NCBI GenBank assembly: GCA_002730035.1
Contig: PBYU01000005.1
Span: forward strand, 1-36,904
Direction of reading: 5' to 3'
DNA length: 36,904 nt
Source: Gammaproteobacteria bacterium
GTDB lineage: Bacteria > Pseudomonadota > Gammaproteobacteria > Pseudomonadales > Pseudohongiellaceae
Of the stretch, positions 9,124 through 17,721 are shown piece after piece. Below the pieces are notes generated by a model. It saw nothing but the letters and a program-made list of their open reading frames with translations. It did no database searches and had not been told where the DNA came from. Position 1 is the first letter of the stretch; each line of letters begins with the position of its first letter. Made by a program: the position numbers and the translations under genes.

Positions 9124-11127
9124 ATGGCTTTTCACGTAACCCAGTGTCCCAGTTGTGAGTCTACCTTCAACACCAGCGCGCGTGTGTTGGAATCGGCCGC
9201 CGGGAAAGTCCGTTGCGGTGCCTGCCTGACAATCTTTCAGGCTATTGACAATTTTATCGATCGACAATCGATTGACTCTACTGATGACGAGTCGGTATTT
9301 GTCGGCAACAATCCACACGACTACTTCAACCCATCCAATTTTCTAACTCGTAGCGCCCTGCAGGAGGATGAAGAGGAGCCGCAACATGAGGCACAGCAGG
9401 CGCAGCAACCAGTCGTCGACGCCGACTCCCCATCGGTGCTCTCGGCAAGCGACGAGCAACTCGAGACTGAGCACAGCGGCGACGCTGCCCCGAATCCCAT
9501 TAGCGCAATTTCCGAAGACAGCGATGAAGAAATAATAGAAATCGATGATGCAGCCCCCGGCCAAAGCCACTTTTCAACGGCCAAGCCGTCGATAGCGACA
9601 ATCCCGGACCCATCTCAGTTAATTGATGAACCTGAATCACCCATCATCCCGGATCCTTTCACTTCCTCTGCAGCATTTGACGAAGAGTCTCTGCCCGAAT
9701 TGCGAGCCTCGCCTGGGCCAGATCAACGGTTACAGGCGCAGCTCGACATACCAGAAACAATTCAATCCCAGGAGAGCATGCAGGATTCAGCCGGGTTTTC
9801 TGTCACCGAAATTGAAACACCGGCTCGCTTAGAACCCGCTTCGGAAGGACTGGCGCATTCTGACTCTGAGCCCGATAAAGAGTCGCAATCATCTTTCACA
9901 GACCTTGATGACTTCACCCTCACCGAGCTGCCGCCCATGGATGAGGCTACTGTGGAACCGGAAACTGCAATCGATCACAGCGATGATTTCGAGACTTCTC
10001 CACTCGATGAAACGGTTTCCACCACTGGCAGCACTGGGTCAGGCCTAATTCCCAATAAACCGGAAGACATCAAGCTATCGGTTTCATTCCAGTTGTTTCA
10101 GCGCCCACCAGGGGCAATAACTTCATCTTCACAGGACAGTGAAGCGGCTACGAGTGATGTCGAAGCAAACGAGGATCTGAATCTGGAAGAAGCATTTGAA
10201 TCGTTCGACACAGACGAGCTCGAATTGACGGAGCAGCAACTGAACGCGGAAATCGACGAGCATGACTTCCAGGAAACAATTGCCGAAGGAGTCGAAAACA
10301 CCGATCAACAAACTGCAGAATTTAGTGATACCGGCGATAGCCAGACCGTTGCTGCCACAGCAGAGAGTGAGGCAGCAGAGAGTGAGGCAGCAGAGACTGA
10401 ATCAGCAATCGTCTATGACGCTCATCTTGCAACCACGGATTCAGAATCCGTGGCTGATCTGGTAGAAGAGGCACAAGAAGATTCAACGGAAGTGATCAGG
10501 GCACGAGCTCTGCGCACCGAGTTGCACGACGAAGAAGTGCTGGAAGTGATACCGGAAGAAAATCTGGCAGCGCTGGACGAATTCTCGACTCCGGTGGAGC
10601 TGATAGCCGGCAAACAACGCCACTGGGGGCGGCAGATCGCATTTACCTCGGTCAGTCTGCTGCTTGGTGTCATGCTGGCGGGTCAATACCTGTGGCGGCA
10701 CATGGCGCTCTACAGCCAGGTTTCCCGAGTAAGACCGGCCCATGACCTGGCTTGCAGCTGGATAAACTGCAGCTTGCCGGTTTACTCGAACATCGATGAG
10801 ATACGCAGCGATAATCTGGCGATACGTAGCCATCCTCAGTTGGAAAACGGCTTGCTGGTAAATGTCGCATTTAGAAACACGGCCAATTTTCCACAACCCT
10901 TTCCAGTGTTGATACTAAGCTTTAACTCACCCACAAACGACATTGTTGCCTTACGAGAATTTGCACCCCTGGAATATCTGGATTCTGCATTGCAATCGAT
11001 TGATCTGATGCCCGTGATGTCGCCAGTGCAGGTTGACATGGAAATAATCGATCCCGGACCCGGCGCCTCAAACTACACTCTGGCATTTCGCAGTCCAGCA
11101 AATCCTCCGCAACAAATTTTCCGATAG
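9124..11127 (+). CDS. Zinc-ribbon and DUF3426 domain membrane protein
   Basis: Function unknown. 667 residues with three parts. The N-terminus is an MJ0042-type zinc ribbon with Cys8, Cys11, Cys31 and Cys34 (QCPSC...RCGAC). Residues ~40-495 are a strongly acidic, Ser/Glu/Asp/Pro/Thr-rich region without recognisable domains, probably disordered. A single membrane helix follows at ~503-522 (FTSVSLLLGVMLAGQYLW), then a ~140-residue C-terminal domain of DUF3426 type (CSWINCSLPVY, ending near NYTLAFRSP). Predicted topology puts the zinc ribbon and linker in the cytoplasm and DUF3426 in the periplasm. The linker makes it longer than the relatives I recall. Homologues often sit between prmA and dusB, as here. 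Confidence 0.85.
   Translation: MAFHVTQCPSCESTFNTSARVLESAAGKVRCGACLTIFQAIDNFIDRQSIDSTDDESVFVGNNPHDYFNPSNFLTRSALQEDEEEPQHEAQQAQQPVVDADSPSVLSASDEQLETEHSGDAAPNPISAISEDSDEEIIEIDDAAPGQSHFSTAKPSIATIPDPSQLIDEPESPIIPDPFTSSAAFDEESLPELRASPGPDQRLQAQLDIPETIQSQESMQDSAGFSVTEIETPARLEPASEGLAHSDSEPDKESQSSFTDLDDFTLTELPPMDEATVEPETAIDHSDDFETSPLDETVSTTGSTGSGLIPNKPEDIKLSVSFQLFQRPPGAITSSSQDSEAATSDVEANEDLNLEEAFESFDTDELELTEQQLNAEIDEHDFQETIAEGVENTDQQTAEFSDTGDSQTVAATAESEAAESEAAETESAIVYDAHLATTDSESVADLVEEAQEDSTEVIRARALRTELHDEEVLEVIPEENLAALDEFSTPVELIAGKQRHWGRQIAFTSVSLLLGVMLAGQYLWRHMALYSQVSRVRPAHDLACSWINCSLPVYSNIDEIRSDNLAIRSHPQLENGLLVNVAFRNTANFPQPFPVLILSFNSPTNDIVALREFAPLEYLDSALQSIDLMPVMSPVQVDMEIIDPGPGASNYTLAFRSPANPPQQIFR
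10361..10405 (+). repeat. In-frame 15-bp tandem repeat in the DUF3426 gene
   Basis: CAGAGAGTGAGGCAG occurs twice perfectly (10361-10375, 10376-10390), followed by a diverged third copy (CAGAGACTGAATCAG). Because the unit is a multiple of three it encodes repeating Glu/Ser/Ala in the acidic linker without changing frame. It suggests the linker changes length by slippage. Confidence 0.85.
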
Positions 11128-11163
11128 TCATCCACTAGTCGTTAAACTGAATTGGAAAATAGC

Positions 11164-11201
11164 TTTAAAGACCTGCTGCTCCCGGCTATCATAGGCGCCC
11201 C
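11164..11201 (+). promoter_or_regulatory. Probable dusB-fis promoter with GC-rich discriminator
   Basis: TTTAAA (11164-11169) and TATCAT (11187-11192) are separated by 17 bases. The -10 is followed directly by AGGCGCCCC, a G+C-rich discriminator of the type found at stringently controlled growth-rate promoters, including E. coli dusB-fis. It lies ~48 bases upstream of the dusB GTG. Called by eye, with no transcription start evidence. Confidence 0.45.
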
Positions 11202-11240
11202 ACGAATCAGAGCCTTCCTGCACCTAGTGCCCTCAGAACT

Positions 11241-12233
11241 GTGATCGACATCGGCCCCTACAAGCTTCGTAACAATCTCTTCCTCGCTCCGATGGTGGGT
11301 GTTAGCGACACGCCCTTTCGAGAAATCTGTACCGAACAGGGAGCCGGCCTGACCATCGGCGAGATGCTTACCTGTAACACGGCACTGTGGAACAACAGGC
11401 GTAATCGGCTCAAACAAGTCAAACCGTGCGTCAGCACACCTCAGGTGGTTCAGATAGCCGGTTCCGATCCTGTGATGGTGGCAAATGCCGCATCACTTAA
11501 CGTGATCAAGGGTGCTGAGGCCATCGACGTTAACATGGGCTGCCCGGCGAAGAAGGTACTGAAAAAATCGGCAGGATCTGCACTGCTGAAAGACCCCCTA
11601 CTGGTAAGGGACATACTGCAAGCGGTAGTAAAGCGTGTTGAAGTGCCTGTCACGCTGAAAATAAGAACCGGTTGGTGTCCGGTAACCCGCAACGGCGTTG
11701 AGATCGCCAGGATTGCTGAGGATTGTGGAATTCAATTACTCAGCGTGCATGGACGTACGCGAGATTGTCGTTTCAAGGGAGCTGCCGAATACGACACCAT
11801 TGCCGCTATTAAGCACGCTGTAACGATTCCGGTAATCGCTAATGGTGATATCGATAGCCCGGTAAAGGCGGCGCGGGTTCTGGAACATACCGGCGCAGAT
11901 GGACTAATGATCGGCCGCGCTGCACAGGGACGACCCTGGATCTTCAAAGAGATTGAACATTATCTTACGTCGGGGAAGGAAAATGTGTCGATGGATTTGT
12001 ATCAGAAATCACAGGTAATCGAATCCCACGTAAAAAAACTGCATAGTTTCTATGGTCAAGTGAAGGGTGTGTGGTACGCTCGCAAACATGTTGCCGGGTA
12101 TGTAAAAAATCTTCCCGAAGGAAAGAATTTCCTGGCAAAGTTTAATAAGGTCGAGTCGGAGCTTGACCAACTCCAGGCACTAAGTAATTACTTCTACTAT
12201 TTGACTGGAGATGAGGGAGTCATCGCAGCATGA
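11241..12233 (+). CDS. dusB: tRNA-dihydrouridine synthase B
   Basis: FMN- and NADPH-dependent reduction of uridine to dihydrouridine in the tRNA D-loop. 330 residues. The TIM-barrel signature starts LFLAPMVGVSDTPFREIC, the catalytic cysteine is Cys101 in VNMGCPAKKV, and the FMN phosphate site (ANGDI, then GADGLMIGRAAQGRPWIF) lies near residues 200-230. A helical tRNA-binding tail follows. The start is a GTG at 11241; no ATG gives a better family fit. Its stop overlaps the fis start by four bases (ATGA), the classic dusB-fis operon, so fis is probably translationally coupled to it. Confidence 0.96.
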   Translation: MIDIGPYKLRNNLFLAPMVGVSDTPFREICTEQGAGLTIGEMLTCNTALWNNRRNRLKQVKPCVSTPQVVQIAGSDPVMVANAASLNVIKGAEAIDVNMGCPAKKVLKKSAGSALLKDPLLVRDILQAVVKRVEVPVTLKIRTGWCPVTRNGVEIARIAEDCGIQLLSVHGRTRDCRFKGAAEYDTIAAIKHAVTIPVIANGDIDSPVKAARVLEHTGADGLMIGRAAQGRPWIFKEIEHYLTSGKENVSMDLYQKSQVIESHVKKLHSFYGQVKGVWYARKHVAGYVKNLPEGKNFLAKFNKVESELDQLQALSNYFYYLTGDEGVIAA

Positions 12234-12577
12234 ATAAACTGGACGAATCATCGACACTTGCTATGCCCACCACAACAACTACACCCACTGCACCCTCAAG
12301 CTTTCAGATTGCCGAACAAGTGGATTCCTATTCTCAACAGGGAAATCAGGAGAGCACACTACGATCAGAAGTGGAAAAGTCGCTTAGACGTTATTTTCAA
12401 CATCTCGAAAATGAACCCGTAACCGATCTGCACCGCATGGTAATGTCAGAAGTCGAAGCACCATTGCTCGAGGCGGTAATGCGCTATACGGGAAACAACC
12501 AGAGTAAGGCTTCTATCATGCTGGGACTGAACCGTGGTACGCTTCGCACCAAATTGAAACTCTATGGTTTGTTGTAG
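12230..12577 (+). CDS. fis: Nucleoid-associated protein Fis
   Basis: Small dimeric DNA-bending protein that organises the nucleoid and activates rRNA and tRNA promoters in growing cells. 115 residues; the C-terminal ~80 align well with E. coli Fis (98 residues), including the VEAPLLEAVMRYTGNNQSKA core and helix-turn-helix SIMLGLNRGTLRTKLKLYG. The first ~30 residues are a Thr/Pro/Ser-rich extension not present in the enteric protein. It overlaps dusB by four bases and lacks its own ribosome site. Expression probably follows the growth-rate-type promoter upstream of dusB. Confidence 0.95.
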   Translation: MNKLDESSTLAMPTTTTTPTAPSSFQIAEQVDSYSQQGNQESTLRSEVEKSLRRYFQHLENEPVTDLHRMVMSEVEAPLLEAVMRYTGNNQSKASIMLGLNRGTLRTKLKLYGLL

Positions 12578-12646
12578 GATTTATCCCGGACTAACCGCTA
12601 TTCTTATTTAATATACAACACACTAACTCTAATACGTAACGCACCT

Positions 12647-14230
12647 ATGACATCAGATAACTCTGGCGCCATTCGTCGGGCATTGATCAGTGTTTCCGAC
12701 AAGACTGGCATCGTTCCCTTCGCTCAAGCACTCCTGCAACTCAATATTGAAATTCTTTCGACCGGCGGCACCTATAAGCTGCTGGCTTCGGAAAATATTC
12801 CCGCCGTGGAAATATCCGACTATACCGGTTTCCCGGAGATGATGGATGGCCGCGTAAAAACCCTTCACCCCAAGGTGCATGGTGGCATTCTGGCACGCCG
12901 CGACCTGGACCAGGCCGTCATGGATGAGCATGGTATTCCGCCTATCGACTTGGTGGTGGTGAATCTCTACCCGTTCGAGGCGACTGTGGCGAACCCCGAT
13001 TGTGATCTCCCTACTGCTATCGAGAATATCGATATTGGAGGCCCTACCATGTTAAGAGCGGCGGCCAAAAACAACCGCTTCGTCACGGTGGTAGTGAATC
13101 CTGCTGACTATGACGAGATAATTCGGCTGCTCAACGACAATGCCGGCTGCCTCGACCAGGACACCCGCTTCGACCTCGCAGTCAGGACCTTCGAACACAC
13201 GGCAGGCTATGACGGTGCCATTGCCAATTACCTGGGCTCCAAACTGAGTAACAGCGACGCTGCCTCGGAATTTCCTCGCAGCTTCAACACCCAGTTCATC
13301 AAGACTCAGGAGATGCGCTACGGCGAGAACCCCCATCAGCAGGCGGCGTTTTACACCGAGAAGCAACCCCGGGAAGCGTGCATCAGTACGGCAACCCAAT
13401 TGCAGGGCAAGGAATTGTCCTATAACAACATTGCCGATACCGATGCTGCACTGGAATGCGTGAAGTCTTTCGACGAACCGGCCTGTGTTATCGTCAAGCA
13501 CGCCAATCCCTGCGGTGTTGCCATCGCCTCATCTGCTGCAGACGCCTATGAGTTGGCTTTCCAAACCGATCCAACGTCGGCCTTTGGAGGAATCATCGCA
13601 TTCAACCGCGAACTGGATGCAGAGACAGCACAACGTATCGTCGACAGGCAATTTACCGAAGTAATCATCGCGCCCTCGGTTGCGGAAGATGCCCTGGCAG
13701 TAACCGCTGCCAAGAAGAACGTCAGAGTCCTCAGCTGTGGACAGTGGCAGGAATCACGACAGGCGGAGCTGGATTATAAGCGTGTCAATGGTGGCCTGCT
13801 GGTGCAGGATCGGGATATCCATGACATTACCGCAACTGACTTAACTGTGGTTACCGCCCGCGCGCCGACAGCAGACGAGATTCGTGATCTGTTATTCGCC
13901 TGGCGCGTCGCCCAGTATGTGAAATCCAATGCCATCGTGTATTGTAAGAACAACCAGACCATCGGTATCGGAGCCGGACAGATGAGTCGGATTTACAGTG
14001 CCCGAATCGCCGGTATCAAGGCAGCCGATGAAAATCTGCAGGTAAAAGGCTCGGTAATGGCCTCCGACGCCTTCTTCCCATTTCGTGACGGATTAGATGC
14101 CGCGGCCCAGGCAGGAATCACCGCGGTCATTCAACCCGGCGGTTCGATGCGGGATGAGGAAGTAATCGCCGCAGCAGATGAAGCCGACATCGCCATGGTG
14201 TTCACCGGCGTGCGGCACTTCAGGCACTAA
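12647..14230 (+). CDS. purH: Bifunctional AICAR formyltransferase / IMP cyclohydrolase
   Basis: Catalyses the last two steps of de novo IMP synthesis. 527 residues. The N-terminal ~200 residues form the MGS-like cyclohydrolase domain ([37 protein letters not shown]). The remainder is the formyltransferase domain with [14 protein letters not shown], the [11 protein letters not shown] segment carrying the catalytic Lys-His, and [18 protein letters not shown] near the C-terminus. Full length. It begins 69 bases after fis; I see no clear PurR-type operator there. purD follows after 19 bases. Confidence 0.97.
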   Translation: MTSDNSGAIRRALISVSDKTGIVPFAQALLQLNIEILSTGGTYKLLASENIPAVEISDYTGFPEMMDGRVKTLHPKVHGGILARRDLDQAVMDEHGIPPIDLVVVNLYPFEATVANPDCDLPTAIENIDIGGPTMLRAAAKNNRFVTVVVNPADYDEIIRLLNDNAGCLDQDTRFDLAVRTFEHTAGYDGAIANYLGSKLSNSDAASEFPRSFNTQFIKTQEMRYGENPHQQAAFYTEKQPREACISTATQLQGKELSYNNIADTDAALECVKSFDEPACVIVKHANPCGVAIASSAADAYELAFQTDPTSAFGGIIAFNRELDAETAQRIVDRQFTEVIIAPSVAEDALAVTAAKKNVRVLSCGQWQESRQAELDYKRVNGGLLVQDRDIHDITATDLTVVTARAPTADEIRDLLFAWRVAQYVKSNAIVYCKNNQTIGIGAGQMSRIYSARIAGIKAADENLQVKGSVMASDAFFPFRDGLDAAAQAGITAVIQPGGSMRDEEVIAAADEADIAMVFTGVRHFRH

Positions 14231-14249
14231 GGACCTTCTGGGCAAGACT

Positions 14250-15536
14250 ATGAAAGTATTAGTAATAGGGTCCGGGGGTCGTGAACACGCTCTCGCGTGG
14301 AAGTGTGCTCAATCCGATTCGGTTGAAAAGGTATTCGTTGCTCCAGGCAATGCAGGAACCGCACGCGAAGAAAAGCTTGAGAACATTGCAATAGATGTGA
14401 TGGATTTTACCACCCTGGCGGACTTTGCCGACTCAAACAAAATCGAGCTTACTATTGTGGGACCTGAGGCCCCTTTAGTAGATGGAATAGTTGATTACTT
14501 TCAGGAAAGAGAGTTGCCCTGCTTTGGTCCCTCCGCAAGGGCTGCACAACTGGAAGGATCAAAAGCATTCACAAAAGACTTCCTACACAAGCATGACATT
14601 CCCACCGCCGCTTACCAGACTTTTACCAATCTCGATCTGGCGCTTGCCTACATTCGTGAAAACGGAACACCAATAGTCATCAAGGCCGACGGTCTGGCTG
14701 CCGGGAAAGGCGTGATCGTGGCGCTGACTGAAGATGAAGCGATCGAGACACTTGAGGACATGCTGTCGGGCAATAAATTTGGCGAAGCCGGACACCGAGT
14801 CGTGATCGAGGAGTTCCTGGAAGGTGAAGAAGCCAGTTTCATTGCCATGGTAGATGGCAGCAATGTACTGCCCATGGCGACTTCGCAGGATCATAAGGCC
14901 AGGGATGATGGTGATAAGGGCCCCAATACCGGAGGCATGGGTGCGTACTCACCGGCACCGGTAGTTACGGTCGAAGTGTATCAGCGAATCATGGACCAGG
15001 TGATTCTGCCCACCGTCAAAGGTATGGCAGAAGATGGTAACGACTATACAGGTTTCCTGTATGCCGGATTAATGGTATCGCCAACTGGAGAGATTGCCGT
15101 TGTCGAGTTCAACTGCCGGTTTGGCGATCCGGAAGCGCAACCGATCATGCTGCGCCTGAAGTCGGACCTGGCAGAACATTGTGTCGCCGCCCTAAACCAG
15201 AATCTTGATCAGCAGACGGCAGACTGGGATTCCCGATGTGCCGTCGGTGTGGTACTGGCATCCGGAGGCTACCCAGGCACCTACAACAAAGGTGAGGTAA
15301 TTGACGGCCTGGATACACCCCAGGGCGACCATCAGAAAGTATTTCATGCAGGAACCGCCGAACGAGACGGCGATATTGTTACCAACGGTGGACGTGTACT
15401 GTGTGCAACAGCGTTGGGAGATAGCGTTTCCGAAGCACAGGCCGCTGCCTACGCACTGGCAAATAGCATCAACTGGAATAATGTCTATTTTCGAAACGAC
15501 ATTGCCTATCGGGCTATAGCGCGCGAGAATGACTGA
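14250..15536 (+). CDS. purD: Phosphoribosylamine-glycine ligase (GAR synthetase)
   Basis: Second step of purine synthesis, ATP-dependent joining of glycine to phosphoribosylamine. 428 residues from the ATG at 14250, chosen because the protein then starts MKVLVIGSGGREHALAWKC as in relatives and has AAGGA ~15 bases upstream. A frame-compatible ATG at 14178 lies inside purH and is not used. ATP-grasp motifs include VIKADGLAAGKGVIVA (~residue 145-160), NTGGMGAYSPAP and VEFNCRFGDPEAQ for Mg-ATP binding. The stop is followed directly by the coq7 ATG. purH-purD is a common gammaproteobacterial pair. Confidence 0.96.
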   Translation: MKVLVIGSGGREHALAWKCAQSDSVEKVFVAPGNAGTAREEKLENIAIDVMDFTTLADFADSNKIELTIVGPEAPLVDGIVDYFQERELPCFGPSARAAQLEGSKAFTKDFLHKHDIPTAAYQTFTNLDLALAYIRENGTPIVIKADGLAAGKGVIVALTEDEAIETLEDMLSGNKFGEAGHRVVIEEFLEGEEASFIAMVDGSNVLPMATSQDHKARDDGDKGPNTGGMGAYSPAPVVTVEVYQRIMDQVILPTVKGMAEDGNDYTGFLYAGLMVSPTGEIAVVEFNCRFGDPEAQPIMLRLKSDLAEHCVAALNQNLDQQTADWDSRCAVGVVLASGGYPGTYNKGEVIDGLDTPQGDHQKVFHAGTAERDGDIVTNGGRVLCATALGDSVSEAQAAAYALANSINWNNVYFRNDIAYRAIAREND

Positions 15537-16196
15537 ATGTCCGATCACTCATCCAGCCGATCCAGTCTCTCAGCAATCGACCAGCTGCTGATCCAGTTCG
15601 ATCAGGCGCTACGCAGCTGTGTGCCCGGAGCGAGTCAGTCAGGGCGGAAATCACCTGCTCAGGAGATCGATGACAGCGAATTTAGCAACTCCGAGAAGCG
15701 CCATGCCGCTGGGCTCATGCGTATCAACCACACTGGCGAAGTCTGTGCCCAGGCCCTTTACCAGGGACAGGCGATGACAGCTAAATTGGGCGAAGTCCGC
15801 GCGGCGATGGAACATGCCGCCGCAGAAGAATCCGATCATCTGGCCTGGTGTGATCAGCGACTGGACGAACTCGGCAGCCAGCCCAGCATTCTCAATCCCC
15901 TCTGGTATGCATTGTCTTTCGGCGTGGGTGCGACAGCCGGGCTGGCGGGGGATAAATGGAGTCTTGGGTTCGTTGCGGAAACCGAACAGCAAGTCTGTGA
16001 TCACCTCGAAGATCATCTGCAGAAACTTCCGCAACAGGACGAAAAGAGCAAGGCCATACTCGAGCAGATGATAGTCGATGAAAAGCAGCACGGCGAAACG
16101 GCCAGGCAGTCGGGCGGAGCAGAACTACCGCTTGCCATTCGGCTTGTCATGACCTCCATGTCGCAGGTCATGAAGAAAACCACTTACCAGATCTGA
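15537..16196 (+). CDS. coq7: 2-polyprenyl-3-methyl-6-methoxy-1,4-benzoquinone monooxygenase
   Basis: Di-iron hydroxylase that adds the last ring hydroxyl in ubiquinone synthesis; it replaces UbiF in many gammaproteobacteria. 219 residues. The ligands expected of the ferritin-like fold are visible: Glu in [15 protein letters not shown], the EESDH pair, Glu in [14 protein letters not shown] and the second ExxH in DEKQHGE. The ATG begins on the base after the purD stop, so it is probably cotranscribed with purHD. It converges on the OsmC-family gene, 23 bases away, with no clear terminator between them. Confidence 0.95.
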   Translation: MSDHSSSRSSLSAIDQLLIQFDQALRSCVPGASQSGRKSPAQEIDDSEFSNSEKRHAAGLMRINHTGEVCAQALYQGQAMTAKLGEVRAAMEHAAAEESDHLAWCDQRLDELGSQPSILNPLWYALSFGVGATAGLAGDKWSLGFVAETEQQVCDHLEDHLQKLPQQDEKSKAILEQMIVDEKQHGETARQSGGAELPLAIRLVMTSMSQVMKKTTYQI

Positions 16197-16219
16197 GCCA
16201 CCTGGACTGTTGTCGACGC

Positions 16220-16642
16220 TTATTGCTGGGGGACTATCTCAAAGTCATGAGTTATCTTCACGCCGGCGTTTTTCAACATGATCGATGCCGAACAATATTT
16301 ATCAGCCGATAATTCAATGGCCCGCCCAAGTTGTTTCTCACTCAGCTCGACACCCGCCACCTTAAAATGCAGATGTATGGATTCGAAAACGGCGGGTGTC
16401 GCATCAACGCGTTGGGCAGTAACTTCTGCCTCGCAGCTGGTTATTTGTTGACGGGCCTTCTTCAGAATGGTTACGACATCATAGGATGAGCAGCTGCCCA
16501 CACTCAGGGCCATCAGCTCCATCGGTCGCATTCCCATGTTCTTACCGCCACTCTCCGGCGCCCCGTCCAGAACAATGCCATGTCCGGTACCAGACTCCGC
16601 GACAAACATTACGTTCTCAACCCATTTAATTCGTGCATTCAT
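16220..16642 (-). CDS. OsmC family protein, YhfA-like
   Basis: OsmC/Ohr superfamily, whose characterised members are thiol peroxidases; YhfA-group members remain poorly characterised. 140 residues from the ATG at 16642. That start begins MNARIKWVE like E. coli YhfA and has GAGGT about six bases upstream; an in-frame ATG at 16699 lacks this support. The two conserved cysteines are present in ALSVGSCSSYDVV and SADKYCSASIML. It diverges from crp across a ~320-base region. An OsmC/YhfA gene beside crp is a conserved association in Escherichia and, as I recall, in Pseudomonas (beside vfr). Confidence 0.92.
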   Translation of the reverse strand: MNARIKWVENVMFVAESGTGHGIVLDGAPESGGKNMGMRPMELMALSVGSCSSYDVVTILKKARQQITSCEAEVTAQRVDATPAVFESIHLHFKVAGVELSEKQLGRAIELSADKYCSASIMLKNAGVKITHDFEIVPQQ

Positions 16643-16961
16643 AAGTGACCTCACCGGATTGGTTGCCTGTAATCCATTGACTATTGGTAGTTCGCCCACC
16701 AGCTCAGACAGACTATGTGAAAGCGCGCAAGATTAGCATGATTCCCTGGCTTGCACTATTTACCCAACCTATCCAGAGTGACTGCCCCTTGGTGAGGATT
16801 TAGGCGTGAGGGACAAAGACTAGATTCATGCTATTAGCCATTAATGATGCCGGCGAATCGCCCGCTAATTATAGTCAATAGCTCACATTTGCATGAAAAA
16901 TGTGATATATCTTCAATTTATTGAGCGTGATTGTGTCTACTAATCAGCAGGAGCTTGGCCC
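16643..16961. other. Divergent intergenic region between the OsmC-family gene and crp
   Basis: About 320 bases with no convincing gene. The half nearest crp is AT-rich and carries the CRP-like half-sites listed separately. A near-palindrome GGCGA-A-TCGCC (16852-16862) lies inside a wider ATTAGC (16833-16838) / GCTAAT (16864-16869) pair. I could not assign a confident -35/-10 pair for either gene. An AGGAG ribosome site at 16949-16953 serves the crp start at 16962. Confidence 0.6.
16883..16905. promoter_or_regulatory. Back-to-back CRP-like half-sites upstream of crp
   Basis: TCACATTT (16883-16890) and AAATGTGA (16898-16905) are perfect reverse complements separated by seven bases. Each is a perfect half of the CRP/Vfr consensus (AAATGTGA-N6-TCACATTT) but they point outward. 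AAATGTGA continues into TATATC then a poor right half (TTCAATTT); TCACATTT is preceded by a poor left half (AGTCA). This could be two adjacent weak CRP sites for autoregulation, or an operator for another dimeric protein. Confidence 0.45.
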
Positions 16962-17056
16962 ATGGCATTAATGGCTATAACGCCGCACATCGAGGATTTG
17001 GATAACTTCCTGTCCCATTGCCATCGGAAACGATATCCAAACCGAGCAACTACACT
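16962..17056 (+). pseudogene. crp: Out-of-frame 5' end of crp
   Basis: An ATG at 16962 with AGGAG eight bases upstream opens a frame reading [20 protein letters not shown] then [10 protein letters not shown], which matches the N-terminus of CRP/Vfr (HCHRRRY in Vfr, HCHIHKYPSKST in E. coli). At 17051 this frame leaves the family sequence and stops at 17118-17120. The CRP sequence continues (IIYEGD) in another frame from 17057. Removing the five bases ACACT (17052-17056), a near-copy of the CAACT before them, would restore an alignment of the same length as CRP. See the next entry for the remainder. Confidence 0.75.
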
Positions 17057-17602
17057 ATCATCTACGAAGGTGATAAGTGCGATACCCTCTATTACATCAT
17101 CAAGGGTTCGGTATCTGTAGTACTGGAAGACGATGATGGCAAGGAAGTAATCATCGCCTATCTCAACCCGGGAGATTTCTTTGGTGAGATGGGACTGTTT
17201 GAGCAAGCTGAAGAGCGCAGCGCCTGGTGCCGTGCCAGGACTCCCTGTGAGATTGCCGAAATCAGTTATACCAATTTCAATTCCTATATTCGTTCGCATC
17301 CGGAGATTGTGTTTACCATAGGTCAGCAGATGGCCCACCGCCTGCGAAACACTACTCGAAAAGTCGGCGACCTGGCTTTCTATGATGTCACGGGACGAAT
17401 CGCTCGAACCCTGATCGATCTGAGCAAGGAGCCGGATGCGATGACCCATCCTGATGGTATGCAGATCAAAATAACCCGCCAGGAAATTGGCCGCATCGTG
17501 AATTGTTCGCGGGAAATGGCGGGACGCGTACTGAAGACGCTGGAAGAGCAGGAGTTGATCAGTGTTTCAGGAAAGACTATCGTCGTCCACGGAACACGCT
17601 AG
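17018..17602 (+). CDS. crp: CRP/Vfr-family cAMP receptor protein, frame broken near the N-terminus
   Basis: Global cAMP-responsive regulator. The open frame gives 194 residues, with family sequence from about residue 13 (TIIYEGD) onward: the beta-roll cAMP pocket with [15 protein letters not shown] (Glu and Arg-Ser for cAMP), the long dimerisation helix, and helix-turn-helix [27 protein letters not shown], ending KTIVVHGTR. Intact CRP/Vfr is ~210-214 residues. The ATG at 17018 has no ribosome site; the natural start with AGGAG is at 16962 in a different frame. The product is therefore either absent, or a shortened protein from reinitiation lacking helix A and the first strand. A sequencing error remains possible. 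Known Vfr and CRP act on carbon use and virulence genes. Confidence 0.85.
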   Translation: MPSETISKPSNYTIIYEGDKCDTLYYIIKGSVSVVLEDDDGKEVIIAYLNPGDFFGEMGLFEQAEERSAWCRARTPCEIAEISYTNFNSYIRSHPEIVFTIGQQMAHRLRNTTRKVGDLAFYDVTGRIARTLIDLSKEPDAMTHPDGMQIKITRQEIGRIVNCSREMAGRVLKTLEEQELISVSGKTIVVHGTR

Positions 17603-17721
17603 AGCAGAGAAATTTTCCCCCAGCTAAACTACCCCGGACGGTTGCTTTTCAGCCCGTCGGCCGGGTGCGACTATGACGATCCCGGCAAGATACAGGGCTG
17701 GATGCGCCTGTCGGCTCGGTC

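Noticed and set aside
9321-9584. Ser/Cys-rich minus-strand frames opposite the DUF3426 gene
   Set aside because: They are antisense reads of the acidic low-complexity linker, with no ribosome site or family similarity.
16940-17449. A 169-codon minus-strand frame opposite crp
   Set aside because: It lies antisense to well-conserved CRP sequence and shows no recognisable domain.
17632-17666. GC-rich imperfect hairpin (CCCCGGACGG / CCGTCGGCCGGG) between crp and trpC as a bidirectional terminator
   Set aside because: The stem needs a three-base bulge and neither side has a T-run, so I do not call it a terminator.
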